From the NCBI GenBank assembly GCA_049509515.1, contig JBEKZV010000025.1, forward strand, positions 4,093 to 68,092: a stretch of DNA of 64,000 nt, read 5' to 3'. Position 1 is the stretch's first letter, and every line of letters starts with the position of its first letter. The DNA is from JBEKCP01 sp049509515 (GTDB taxonomy: Bacteria > Planctomycetota > Planctomycetia > Pirellulales > Thermoguttaceae). A model generated the notes under the pieces. That model saw only the letters and a list, made by a program, of their open reading frames with translations, was not told the DNA's origin and did not search any database. This document shows, in pieces, positions 46,279-54,742 of this stretch. A program made the translations under genes and the position numbers.

Positions 46279-47613
46279 TCAGGCCGCGCTGACCCACCGC
46301 ACGAGCCGGTCCATCAGGAACAGCCCGTCCCAAGGGGTCTCGTAAAGCCGCATGGCGCCGATCGCGGGGCAGCGCTGGACGCCGCGGGCGGTCAGGGCTT
46401 CGGCCAGCGGCCCGCGGCGGTCGTCCACCGCCAGGCCCACCGTTTGCGTGTGCGGCGAGCACAGCGGCACGACCTGGAAGACGTCGGCCACGCTGCGGAC
46501 GAACAGCGTGCGCTGGAAGCACGGCTCGGCCAGGCCCGCGTCTTCGTCGGCGTAGAGGACGGTCCAGCCCATGCCGCGGCTGCCGTAGGACTGGCCGCGC
46601 ATCGCATATTCGGCCCGGGCGGTGAGCACGTCGCTGGTGGCCGCGGGATCGGCTTGCTCCAGGGGGGCGCGGCGGTATTCGACCTCCATGGCCTCGGCCA
46701 GGAGCCGGGCAAAGGCGGCGGGGTCCACCGCCCCGCCCCGCTCCACGAGCACGGTGTGCGGCGAGTTGCAGCCGAGCTGATCGAAGGCCGAGGCGTCGGC
46801 GGCCAGGGCGGCGGCGACGCGGCGGGCCGCCTCGGGCCCCCCCAACCGCTCGGCCCCCACCACGGCCAGCGACGTCTTGGGACCGAAGATCACGTCCTCG
46901 GTGCCGTGGCGGCGGGGCAGGTTCGCGATCGTCTCGACCGCCTCCAGCGAACCCCAGGCCACGCGGGCGTCGGCCGCCAGCGACAGTTCCCGGGCAGCCT
47001 CGGCGTCGCTGCGGTCCGCGTACACCACGGCCGCCGCGTCGCTCAGGATCCGCCCGCTCAACGTCTCCCCGCGGCGATTGGTGTAAACGGCTTCGGCCAG
47101 GCTGGCCAGCAGGTGCGGGAGCATCCCCGCCGAGGCCCGCGCGACCTTCATCAGGTTCGCGTTCTTCGACAACAGCGACTGCGCCAGCGAGAGCATTCCG
47201 AGCACGGGGACGTTGCCGGCCAGCCAATGGACCACCAGTCCCCGCGGCTGCGCCCGCACGAGCATGGGGTCGGCCGGGCTGAGGCGCACGAAGCCGTCCA
47301 GGGCCTCGGGATGGCCGCGGAGCGAGCGGGCCGCGATCGTCTCCAGGTTGCCGCGGCGCAACCACAGCGGCAGGAAACCGAGCCGATGCCGGCGGAGGAA
47401 CCCGGCCAGCGGGTGCTCCGGCCCGGCCCACAGCCGGGCGGCGGCGTCCAACAGGCCGACCAGGTCGTCGCCGGCCGTGCGGCGGAGGGTCTCCCCGGCG
47501 GCGCGGAGCCGCGCCACCAGCGCCGGGAGCGAATCCAGCGGCGGCGCGGCGTCCGGGCCCTCGGCGGAGTCGATCCGCGGCCCGTCGCCGTCGAACAACA
47601 GACGAATCTTCAT
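46279..47613 (-). CDS. luxC: LuxC-like acyl-CoA/acyl-protein reductase
   Basis: 444 aa from ATG 47613. It is an aldehyde-dehydrogenase-fold protein: GLVVHWLAGNVPVLGMLSLA and LSKNANLMKVARASAGMLPH near 127-166, VAWGSLEAVETI and FGPKTSLAVV for NADPH, and QLGCNSPHTVLVE with the catalytic Cys at 282. LuxC takes an acyl group from its LuxE partner as a thioester and reduces it to an aldehyde. Here no luciferase genes are present and it follows LuxE, ACP and FkbH-like genes, so reduction of an ACP-borne hydroxyacyl or aminoacyl group for glycan decoration or lipid synthesis is more likely. Confidence 0.9.
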   Translation of the reverse strand: MKIRLLFDGDGPRIDSAEGPDAAPPLDSLPALVARLRAAGETLRRTAGDDLVGLLDAAARLWAGPEHPLAGFLRRHRLGFLPLWLRRGNLETIAARSLRGHPEALDGFVRLSPADPMLVRAQPRGLVVHWLAGNVPVLGMLSLAQSLLSKNANLMKVARASAGMLPHLLASLAEAVYTNRRGETLSGRILSDAAAVVYADRSDAEAARELSLAADARVAWGSLEAVETIANLPRRHGTEDVIFGPKTSLAVVGAERLGGPEAARRVAAALAADASAFDQLGCNSPHTVLVERGGAVDPAAFARLLAEAMEVEYRRAPLEQADPAATSDVLTARAEYAMRGQSYGSRGMGWTVLYADEDAGLAEPCFQRTLFVRSVADVFQVVPLCSPHTQTVGLAVDDRRGPLAEALTARGVQRCPAIGAMRLYETPWDGLFLMDRLVRWVSAA

Positions 47614-47664
47614 CGGCAAATCTCGATCAAGTTTGCGAAGCCGCAAGCGGCGCTCACGGTTTCC

Positions 47665-48834
47665 TTACCCACGCGGCGGCAGCGTGTCGCCGCAGCCGCG
47701 GATCTCGGCGTGCGGGACCCGGCCCACGATTTCCAGCGCCCTGGCTTCCGCGCCGTCCGGCCCGGCGCTGCCGGGGACGATCCGCCCCAGGTCGTCCAGG
47801 AGCACGGCAACGCCCGGATAACTGTGCGGCAGCGGCGAGATGAATTCCAGCAGGCCGGTCCGGCCGTCGGCCAGCGGCTCGAGGGTCTGCGGATCGCGCA
47901 CGATCACCTCCGCATAGGTCGGCACGCGCTTCAGGCCGTCGGGTCCGTCGGGATACACCACACCCAACTGCTCGGTGAACCCGTAGATGTCGCACACGGC
48001 GGACGGGGCCAGCCCGAAGACGTCGGCCGCCAGGGCCCCGAGCGCGGCCTTGTCGACCGCCTGCTCGGCGAGCCGCTTCCAGCCGCCGAAATGGAGCAGG
48101 ACGGTGGAGTCCGGCAGGTCGATGTGGAAGCCCTGCTGGGCCAGCGGCCGCAGCACCTGCTGGTAGAGGACGGAGGTGTAGCCGAGCAAGCAGAAGGGTT
48201 GCCCCCCAGAGGTCCACTGCCGGACCGTCTCGACCAGTTTTTCCCGGTCGAGGGCCGCCCGGCCGCCGTCGGGCCGCAGGACGTGCTGCGTTTCGGTGGC
48301 GGCCAGCAGGTAGCCGCGCATCCCGGCGACGCGGGCCGAGATCTCGCGGTCGGAGGCCGCGGCGGCCTCGGGTGGGGCCTCCAGGACGAGAAAGGGCCTC
48401 CGCCGGCCGCCCAGGCGGTGCGCCAGGATGGCCCCCAACGCCCGCATCTGCCTGGCCCGCGTCACCGCGTCCAGCGGCACCCGGCTGGGCACTTGCGACG
48501 ACGTGGCGCTGGAGGTGACGGTCCGCACGATCTGGGCCTGCGGCACGGAGCACAACGCGAGTCGTTTGAAAACGCCCGCCGGCAGCGGCGGCACCGCGGA
48601 GAGATCCTCCAGGTCGCCGCGCGGGTCGAACCCCTCGTGCCGGCACCAGCGCTGGAAGGGAGGGCAATGCTCGAAGTGGTGCACCAGCTCCTCGCGGACC
48701 GCCGGCACGAGCGCCGCCGCCTTGGACGCCGCGGCCACCCCGAAGGGCGGCAGGTTCAGTAGCTCGTCCGTCAGAAATCCCACTTTCTCGTTTCCGTAGC
48801 CCAGGCATTTATACCTGGGACGCCGGGCCGTCAT
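47665..48834 (-). CDS. luxE: LuxE-like acyl-protein synthetase
   Basis: 389 aa from ATG 48834, overlapping the preceding ACP gene stop by ATGA. TVTSSATSSQVPSRVPLD is the adenylate-loop equivalent, ETQHVLRP and LLGYTSVLYQQ follow, and CDIYGFTEQLGVVYPDGPDG is the A5-like YGFTEQ block; GLLEFISPLPHSYPG and RGCGDTLPP end the protein. LuxE activates an acid as acyl-AMP and hands it to LuxC. The overlap chain ACP-LuxE and the LuxC gene 51 bp on suggest that the three act in series. Confidence 0.88.
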   Translation of the reverse strand: MTARRPRYKCLGYGNEKVGFLTDELLNLPPFGVAAASKAAALVPAVREELVHHFEHCPPFQRWCRHEGFDPRGDLEDLSAVPPLPAGVFKRLALCSVPQAQIVRTVTSSATSSQVPSRVPLDAVTRARQMRALGAILAHRLGGRRRPFLVLEAPPEAAAASDREISARVAGMRGYLLAATETQHVLRPDGGRAALDREKLVETVRQWTSGGQPFCLLGYTSVLYQQVLRPLAQQGFHIDLPDSTVLLHFGGWKRLAEQAVDKAALGALAADVFGLAPSAVCDIYGFTEQLGVVYPDGPDGLKRVPTYAEVIVRDPQTLEPLADGRTGLLEFISPLPHSYPGVAVLLDDLGRIVPGSAGPDGAEARALEIVGRVPHAEIRGCGDTLPPRG

Positions 48835-49082
48835 GCGGCCCCCGGCGGGCCGCATTGCCGGCGGACCAGCTCCAACACCCGCTCGAACGACACGAACACT
48901 GCGACGTCCTCGGCGGCGACGGCCAGGCCGAACTCCTCCTCGACCAGGCTGACCAGGTTGACCGTGGTCAGGGAATCCCATGCCGCAACGCCGGACGTGG
49001 ACGCGCGGCGGATGGCCTGCTCGTCAAGACTTGGCAGGGCCAGCGAGAAACACTTCGCCAGCCGCTCTTCGAGGGCATTCAT
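48831..49082 (-). CDS. Acyl carrier protein (second in the cluster)
   Basis: 83 aa. VAAWDSLTTVNLVSLVEEEF places the phosphopantetheine Ser in the usual D-S-L after helix 1, with an acidic helix 2 typical of stand-alone ACPs. It overlaps FkbH (ATGA at 49079-49082) and LuxE (48831-48834). It probably carries the glyceryl or other short acyl group loaded by FkbH or the AMP-ligase and offers it to LuxC/LuxE. Confidence 0.88.
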   Translation of the reverse strand: MNALEERLAKCFSLALPSLDEQAIRRASTSGVAAWDSLTTVNLVSLVEEEFGLAVAAEDVAVFVSFERVLELVRRQCGPPGAA

Positions 49083-50797
49083 TCGCAAGCTACCTTCGCA
49101 TACAGCTTGGGGCAGGAAGCCAGGAAATCCGCCTTGGCCACGCGGACCGGGCCGGCGGCTTCCACGCCCGTCAACGCCCGGACAAAATCGCGAAAGGGCC
49201 CGTTGCGCTCGGTGGCCGCGAGGTCCAAGGTCGCCGACTCCGCGCCCCAGCGGTCGAAGAGCGACTTGAGCGTCTGGAACTCGATCCTCCGCGAGAAGGC
49301 CCGGCAGCTCATGACCCACAGGTCGATCAGCAGCTCGCCGGACTTGCACGACCCCGAGACGACGGCGATTTTGCCCAGCGGACCGAACTTATCCTGGTAG
49401 GAGACGGCCAGCAGGAAGCGGTCCGGCTCGGCGAGCTTGGCCTTCCAAGCCGCCTCGTCGATCCTCCGCCCGTTGAGATTGAACTGGTTCGTCTTGTTCA
49501 CGAGATCGAAGGCCCGCTGGTCCGGCCCGCCGTAGGTCATGCGGACCTCGGCGGCTATCGAGGCGAGGAATGCATCCGGCGTCGCCGCCAGGGAATCGGC
49601 CAGGCGGGAGGAGGCGCGGATGCTCGCCAGGCGCAAGCGGTCTTCTTCCGTAACGACCGCCTTGCCGACCAGGTCGCGAACGTCCTGGAGCAGGCCGTAG
49701 ACGGCGCGATCCTCGCGGGTGGGAAACCGCAGGCAGTGGATCTCGGGAAACGCGGCGGCGACTTCCGCCAGCTCCAGGGGACTGTCGTCGATCAGCACGA
49801 CGCTGTCGGCTGCGATGTTCCAGGCATCGAGGATGCGGCGCACGGACTGCGATTTCGCCCCCCAGCCCGCTTCCACGGGGAAGATCGCGTCGCCGGCGAT
49901 GATCAGGTCGCTGCGGCGCAGGGCACGCGCGACCAGGCCGGGGTCGTTCTTGGTCGCCGCGGCCACGAGCACTCCCATCTCCGCCACGGACGCCAGCATT
50001 TCCTGGTACAGCGCGTGGGCATGCGTCGAGCGAGCCAGGTCCCAGGAGATGCCCTCCACGCCGTCCTCCCCCAACACGCCCCGCCAGAGCGTGTCGTCCA
50101 GGTCGGTGATGATCCCCTTCTTTGGCGGCCCGGGGCGGATCAATTCGGCCAGCAGCCGGCACACGAGCGACGCGTGCTCCAGCGAATAAGGGAAACCCGA
50201 GCGAATGTCGGACCCCAGGTCCAGGCGGCCGGCGGCGGGCGAGAGCGCGTCGACCTTCTGGGGATTGAGCACGCGGACGCCGGGCAGCGCGGCAATCGCG
50301 GCGGCGAACGCGCTGAGCTGCTCGTGCAAGGCAAACGCGACGGAGTCTCCGCAGCCCGTCGGCGCCAGGAACGCGGGGCAGAGGGGCAGCGCCGGCAAGG
50401 CCAGGTAGACCCCCACGCGCCCGCAAAGGGAGGCGACCAGCTCCCGCAAGCGCCCCAGGCGGGGGCCGCTCGTCGCCGGATAATCCGCCAGGCAACCCGG
50501 CCGCCAACCGTGGGTGGTCCGGTAGCCCAGCCGGGCATCCAGGTCCGACCATTCGAGGAGCACGACCACCGCGTCGCAGCGGGCATCTTCGGGAATGTCC
50601 GCCAGACTCTCGACCAGGTCTCCGTAACGCCCGGTCCGGACCACGACGCGGCGGTCCGCGAGCCGCGCGAAAAGGTGCGCTTCCAGGAAGGTCTTGGCGT
50701 GCAGCGGCGTGAAGCCGCACGCCAGGAAGACCTGAAACTGCTCGCCCGGGTGCGACTGGTTCTGCCTGCCCAGGGCGATGGCTTGCGCCAGGTTCAC
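49079..50797 (-). CDS. FkbH-like HAD-family acyl-ACP loading protein
   Basis: 572 aa from GTG 50797, overlapping the ligase stop by GTGA. The N-terminal ~230 residues are an SGNH-like/unknown helper segment, followed by the HAD core IITDLDDTLWRGVLGEDG, AAATKNDPGLVARAL, and SVVLIDDSPLELAEVAAAFP, then a GNAT-like C-terminal domain with FNLNGRRIDEAAW. FkbH proteins dephosphorylate 1,3-bisphosphoglycerate-derived glyceryl groups and load them onto ACPs. The linked ACP, ligase, LuxE and LuxC genes suggest that a glyceryl or lactyl unit is made and then reduced or transferred. Confidence 0.88.
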   Translation of the reverse strand: MNLAQAIALGRQNQSHPGEQFQVFLACGFTPLHAKTFLEAHLFARLADRRVVVRTGRYGDLVESLADIPEDARCDAVVVLLEWSDLDARLGYRTTHGWRPGCLADYPATSGPRLGRLRELVASLCGRVGVYLALPALPLCPAFLAPTGCGDSVAFALHEQLSAFAAAIAALPGVRVLNPQKVDALSPAAGRLDLGSDIRSGFPYSLEHASLVCRLLAELIRPGPPKKGIITDLDDTLWRGVLGEDGVEGISWDLARSTHAHALYQEMLASVAEMGVLVAAATKNDPGLVARALRRSDLIIAGDAIFPVEAGWGAKSQSVRRILDAWNIAADSVVLIDDSPLELAEVAAAFPEIHCLRFPTREDRAVYGLLQDVRDLVGKAVVTEEDRLRLASIRASSRLADSLAATPDAFLASIAAEVRMTYGGPDQRAFDLVNKTNQFNLNGRRIDEAAWKAKLAEPDRFLLAVSYQDKFGPLGKIAVVSGSCKSGELLIDLWVMSCRAFSRRIEFQTLKSLFDRWGAESATLDLAATERNGPFRDFVRALTGVEAAGPVRVAKADFLASCPKLYAKVACE

Positions 50798-52275
50798 GGG
50801 CAGGTCTCCTGCCGCATCAACGGCCGCTGGATCTTCCCCGAGGCGGTCCGCGGCACGCGATCGACCCGCTCCCAAACCCGCGGAATCTTGTACTCCTCCA
50901 ACCGCCCGCGGAGCCACTGGACCAGCTCCTCGTCGCTCAGCGCCCAACGGGTGACGATGCACGCCTTCACGCACTCGCCGGTGACCTCCTGCGGATCGGG
51001 CACGCCGACGCAGGCCGATTCGACCACCGCCGGGTGCGCGTCCAGGACCTGCTCGATCTCTTGCGGGCTGGCCTTCAGGCCGCCGACGTTGATCAGATCC
51101 GATTGCCGGCCGAGGAGATGGAAATAGCCCTCGGCGTCCCGCGAGCCCCAATCGCCCGTGCGGAGCCAGCCGTCGCGCAAGACGCGCCGCGTCAGCTCGG
51201 GCTGCTTCCAGTACTCCTGCATGACCATCCCGCCGCGGACCAACAGCTCCCCCTCGCCGCCGGCCGGCTGCGGGGGACCCTTCGGCTGCGGCCGTGGGTG
51301 CCCCTCGCCGTCGCCGACCGCCATTTCGACGTTCGGGGCGGGCCGTCCGATCGAGAGGAGCTTGTCCTGCTCCGCGTGGTACTCGAGGAAGGCCGCCCGC
51401 GACGCCTCGGTCAGGCCGTAATGATGGCAAATCCGCGTTTCGGGCAGGAGGGCCATGAGCCGCCGCTTCCGCTGCAGCGCCAGGGGGGCGCTGCCGATCT
51501 CGATATATCGCAGGTGATCCCGCGCGGCCGCCAGGCGGTCCGCGGTCAATCGCAAGAGCAGCTCGAAACCGGCCGGGACCAGCACCAGTCCGGAAGCCCG
51601 CAGCTCCAACAACCGCTGCAGCGTGCGGGCCGGATTGCGCATGCCCGGCTCCAAAACGAGGGTGGCGCCCGAAACGACCATCGCCCGCAACCGCCCCAGG
51701 CCGAACGAGTGGCTCAGCGGAACGCTCACGAGCTCGACGTCGCCCGGACGGCTGCGGACGAATGCCTGGATGTTGACGGCCGCCTGGGCGATCTGCCGCT
51801 GGGTCAACAGGACGCCTTTCTTGCGGGCCGTCGTGCCGGAGGTGTAGAGCAGGTCGGCCGGGTCGTCCAAGCCGCACCCCGCGGCCTCCGCGCGACTGTT
51901 GGGCGGGCAACGGACGAAATCGGCGAGGTCCTCCGCGGGGACGCCCGGCGGGAGCGGGCAGGCCGACAGGGCCAGGCGGACCTCGGCGTCGCCGGCCACC
52001 CACTGCCGGGCGTCGGCGGGCATGGCGGGGTCCACCGGCACCGCAACCCCGCCCGCGGCGTGAACCGCAAAATAGGCGGCGGCCGTTTCGGGGCAGTTCG
52101 GCCCGCAGACCAGCACCCGATCTCCCCGCTGCAATCCCCCACGTCGCAGCCGCGCCGCGGCGGCGGAAATCATCGCCGCAAAATCGGCGTAGCTCAGGCT
52201 GCCCGCCGCCGTGAGGAAAGCGGGCTGCCGGGCGGCCGGCCGCCCACCGAGCAGACGATGCACCAGGGGTTCCAC
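50794..52275 (-). CDS. AMP-dependent acyl-CoA/acyl-ACP ligase
   Basis: 493 aa. The adenylation signatures are LLYTSGTTARKKGVLLTQ (about 145-162), HHYGLTEASRAAF, GWLRTGDWGSRDAEGYFHLL and a final PRTASGKIQRPLM with the catalytic Lys. It should activate a carboxylic acid and transfer it to a carrier. The neighbours upstream (ACP, 15 bp) and downstream (FkbH, GTGA overlap) indicate that the acceptor is one of the two local ACPs. The substrate is not defined. Confidence 0.92.
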   Translation of the reverse strand: MEPLVHRLLGGRPAARQPAFLTAAGSLSYADFAAMISAAAARLRRGGLQRGDRVLVCGPNCPETAAAYFAVHAAGGVAVPVDPAMPADARQWVAGDAEVRLALSACPLPPGVPAEDLADFVRCPPNSRAEAAGCGLDDPADLLYTSGTTARKKGVLLTQRQIAQAAVNIQAFVRSRPGDVELVSVPLSHSFGLGRLRAMVVSGATLVLEPGMRNPARTLQRLLELRASGLVLVPAGFELLLRLTADRLAAARDHLRYIEIGSAPLALQRKRRLMALLPETRICHHYGLTEASRAAFLEYHAEQDKLLSIGRPAPNVEMAVGDGEGHPRPQPKGPPQPAGGEGELLVRGGMVMQEYWKQPELTRRVLRDGWLRTGDWGSRDAEGYFHLLGRQSDLINVGGLKASPQEIEQVLDAHPAVVESACVGVPDPQEVTGECVKACIVTRWALSDEELVQWLRGRLEEYKIPRVWERVDRVPRTASGKIQRPLMRQETCP

Positions 52276-52290
52276 GAGGGTCCGGCGCTT

Positions 52291-52533
52291 CTAGCTTTTG
52301 CCAGCCTGTTTTCGGGCCACGACGTCGCGGACGGCCCCGACGGAATCCATCGCCACGATCTGGTCCATGTCCAGCACGGTCGCGAACCGCTTTTCCAGCT
52401 CCAGGACGAGGTTCATGTGTCCGATGGAATCCCAGCCGGGCACGTGATCGAAGCTCATGTCGTCCCGCAGGACGAAGCCTTTCTCCAGCCGCATGGCTGC
52501 GCGGAACGCCTCGGCTACCTGGTCGTCATGCAT
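52291..52533 (-). CDS. Acyl carrier protein (first in the cluster)
   Basis: 80 aa. DHVPGWDSIGHMNLVLELEK has the Ser that accepts phosphopantetheine within the DSIGHMNL helix-2 start, and the protein has the normal four-helix ACP length. It lies between a GNAT-like gene (49 bp) and the AMP-ligase (15 bp), which is its likely loader. Confidence 0.9.
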   Translation of the reverse strand: MHDDQVAEAFRAAMRLEKGFVLRDDMSFDHVPGWDSIGHMNLVLELEKRFATVLDMDQIVAMDSVGAVRDVVARKQAGKS

Positions 52534-52582
52534 CGCCTGCGCGTCTCCTCATTCTGTCCGTGCGAATCCACCGCCGGCCGGG

Positions 52583-53704
52583 TCAGAGGTTGATCGGGCC
52601 GTCTCCGTCGCCGCGGTTGAAGTGCATCTGGTCCAAGGGCATGTCGCGGCCGTCGCCGCGGAGCACCCGGGTCAGCTCGCGGGACGTGCCCAGCAGGAAG
52701 TTGGACGGCCCCTGCAGGAAGCCGCAGTCCCGCAGGGCCCGCCGCCAGGCGCCGTGGGACTGGTTCGAGACGATCAGGTCGGCCCCCGCGTCCTCGAGCA
52801 CTTGCCGGGCACAGGCGACGACCGTGTGGGCGTCCGCGGGATCGGCCAGGCAATCGGCGATCGAGCCCAACCGCATGTCGCCGAAGTACTTGTGACGGGC
52901 CAACTGCGTGTCCAAGAGGACGGCCCAGCCGATCAGCCGCCGGCCGCGGCGGACTTCCAGGCGAAGGAACCGCTCGTTGGCGGCGGGGTAAAGAAGGTCC
53001 AACACCGCGCGGTTGCGCACCGCACACAACGCATAGCGGGATTTGCAGGTCTCCCACAGCTCGTCGATCCCTTCGCTGAACCGGCCGACCGTCTCGCTGC
53101 CGACCGGGGCACTGCGGGCCCGCGGGCGATGGAGCGCCTGGAAGGCCTTGATCCCCAGCCAGCCCAGCCCGCTGCCCGCCAGGAGGTCGAACGCGCGGGC
53201 GCGGAGGGGGGAGCGGCGCAAGTAGGCGATGTTGTGCAGGAAGCGGTCGGGATGAGCGATGTACAAGTAGAAGGGCACGGTGATCATCCGCCAACCGGCG
53301 GCGGCGAGCAATTGCGGCAGCCGCTCGTGGTAGCCGCCCATGCCCAGGCCGTACAACAGCGGTTGCCGGCGGAGCGCGTCCAGCAGCAGCGGCACGCCCA
53401 GCGACGTGTAGGCCCGATCGACGATGCCCTCGGAAACCGGCAGGCAGTAGCAGGCGGCTCGCGCCACGCGGTCGCCGATCCAGAACTCCTGGTGCCTGAG
53501 GATATACGTCCCGCGGACCACCTGGTTCTCGTCGACGGCGAGAAGGAACTCGTCGCCGGGCCTGCAATCCTCGGCGCTGAGCAGCAGGTTGCGAATGCTC
53601 GACAGCGAAGCGGGGCTTCCCGCGACGCCGGCATGCAGCCGCGCAGTGAATGCGCGGACGGCCTCTTGGTAGGCGGCGGCGTACGGCAGGATTCGAATGC
53701 GCAT
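52583..53704 (-). CDS. GNAT/FemAB-like acyltransferase
   Basis: 373 aa from ATG 53704. It has two GNAT-like halves: the first reads FLLAVDENQVVRGTYILRHQ and LYGLGMGGYHERLPQLLAAA, the second RFLRLEVRRGRRLIGWAVLL, FGDMRLGSIAD and ARQVLEDAGADLIVSNQ. The acetyl-CoA P-loop Q/R-x-x-G-x-G/A is poor, as in FemAB-type or ACP-dependent enzymes. Being next to ACP and ligase genes it may transfer the ACP-bound acyl group to an amino sugar. It follows a deacetylase-like gene. Confidence 0.65.
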   Translation of the reverse strand: MRIRILPYAAAYQEAVRAFTARLHAGVAGSPASLSSIRNLLLSAEDCRPGDEFLLAVDENQVVRGTYILRHQEFWIGDRVARAACYCLPVSEGIVDRAYTSLGVPLLLDALRRQPLLYGLGMGGYHERLPQLLAAAGWRMITVPFYLYIAHPDRFLHNIAYLRRSPLRARAFDLLAGSGLGWLGIKAFQALHRPRARSAPVGSETVGRFSEGIDELWETCKSRYALCAVRNRAVLDLLYPAANERFLRLEVRRGRRLIGWAVLLDTQLARHKYFGDMRLGSIADCLADPADAHTVVACARQVLEDAGADLIVSNQSHGAWRRALRDCGFLQGPSNFLLGTSRELTRVLRGDGRDMPLDQMHFNRGDGDGPINL

Positions 53705-53797
53705 CGCTAGGCGGTGGATGCGAAGGGCGGGGGCCTCTTCCGTCCCGTGCTCAACAACATGATACGGGAAATCCCGGGCGGCGGTCAACGCCAGCCG

Positions 53798-54736
53798 TCA
53801 CGTGGAACCCTGGGTCAGTTTCTCCATCAGCCACCGGCGTTCCAGCCGGCGGCGCTCGGAATCGGTGATGTCGTGATGGCCTTGAACCTCCAGCAGGCGG
53901 TCCAGCAGGGTCCGCACCGGGACGAACCAGCCGTTCTTGGCGGCCAGCCGCCGCATGAGACCCTCGAATCTCGGTTCCACTCGCCCCGCGACCTGGAACC
54001 CGCGCGCGAAGTGGGTGTACATGATGCAGGCGCCCCCTTCGGCTTCGAGCTGGTCCTGGTTGGCCTCGGAAAGGCAGGCCAGGAACGTCGGCACGTTGTG
54101 GCCGGCCGAGGAGGCGAACCAGTAGTTCACGTACGGCCGCCGCGGGTCGTGGTACGGCATGAACCGGCAGCGCTTCAGGGTATTGATGTTCTGGAATACG
54201 AAGTTGCGGTAGTAGCGGACGTACTGCCGGCAGAGATCGCCCCAGAAGTACTCGTCGCCCGCGACGTGGCCGCGGAACCGCTTCCAGTGGTGGAACCTCG
54301 TCAAGCAGTTGTAGAAAAAGGCGTACAGGCCGCTGAGCCGCGCGGCTCCGAAGTATATCGAATCCTCGCTGTTCGCATGATTCGTGCCGGTGGCCGGCGG
54401 ATGTTGAAAGATCCGGCCGAAGGCCTGCAGGGCGCGGCAGGTCTCCTCGCGGCGAACCCCATGCCACGTGGCGCCATGCCAGCCGATCTCGAAGCCCTTC
54501 GCTTGCAGATCCAAGAGCCACGCGACGTAGCGGGGATCTTCGCCCGTTTCCCCCGGGTGTTTCCCCAGGCGCGGATCGCCCCGCAGCGGCCAGCACGACT
54601 TGGTGGTGCGAAAGCCGCATTCCGCCAACAAGGCGTAAACCGCCGAGACGTTCTCGAGCGTGGCGCCGTCCGTGTCGTCGAAGACCGTGAAGGCGAACTG
54701 CTTCCCCTCGGGCCATAGCGGCGTGCCAGGCATCAA
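53798..54736 (-). CDS. Polysaccharide-deacetylase-like protein
   Basis: 312 aa. FAFTVFDDTDGATLENVSAV places an FDD at the beta-1 strand where NodB-type deacetylases have the catalytic TFDD. GFEIGWHGATWHGVRREET carries His residues at the place of the SxxHxxxH metal motif (here WHGATWHG), followed by HSEDSIYFGAARLS-type text. It is longer than a minimal NodB domain and ends in charged helices. It would remove an N- or O-acetyl group from a glycan or sugar intermediate. The gene follows DegT by 6 bp and precedes the acyl cluster. Confidence 0.7.
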   Translation of the reverse strand: MMPGTPLWPEGKQFAFTVFDDTDGATLENVSAVYALLAECGFRTTKSCWPLRGDPRLGKHPGETGEDPRYVAWLLDLQAKGFEIGWHGATWHGVRREETCRALQAFGRIFQHPPATGTNHANSEDSIYFGAARLSGLYAFFYNCLTRFHHWKRFRGHVAGDEYFWGDLCRQYVRYYRNFVFQNINTLKRCRFMPYHDPRRPYVNYWFASSAGHNVPTFLACLSEANQDQLEAEGGACIMYTHFARGFQVAGRVEPRFEGLMRRLAAKNGWFVPVRTLLDRLLEVQGHHDITDSERRRLERRWLMEKLTQGST

Positions 54737-54742
54737 ACCCCT

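Noticed and set aside
46279..48834. Bioluminescence operon because of luxC and luxE
   Set aside because: No luxA, luxB or luxD; the neighbours are ACP, FkbH and sugar genes.
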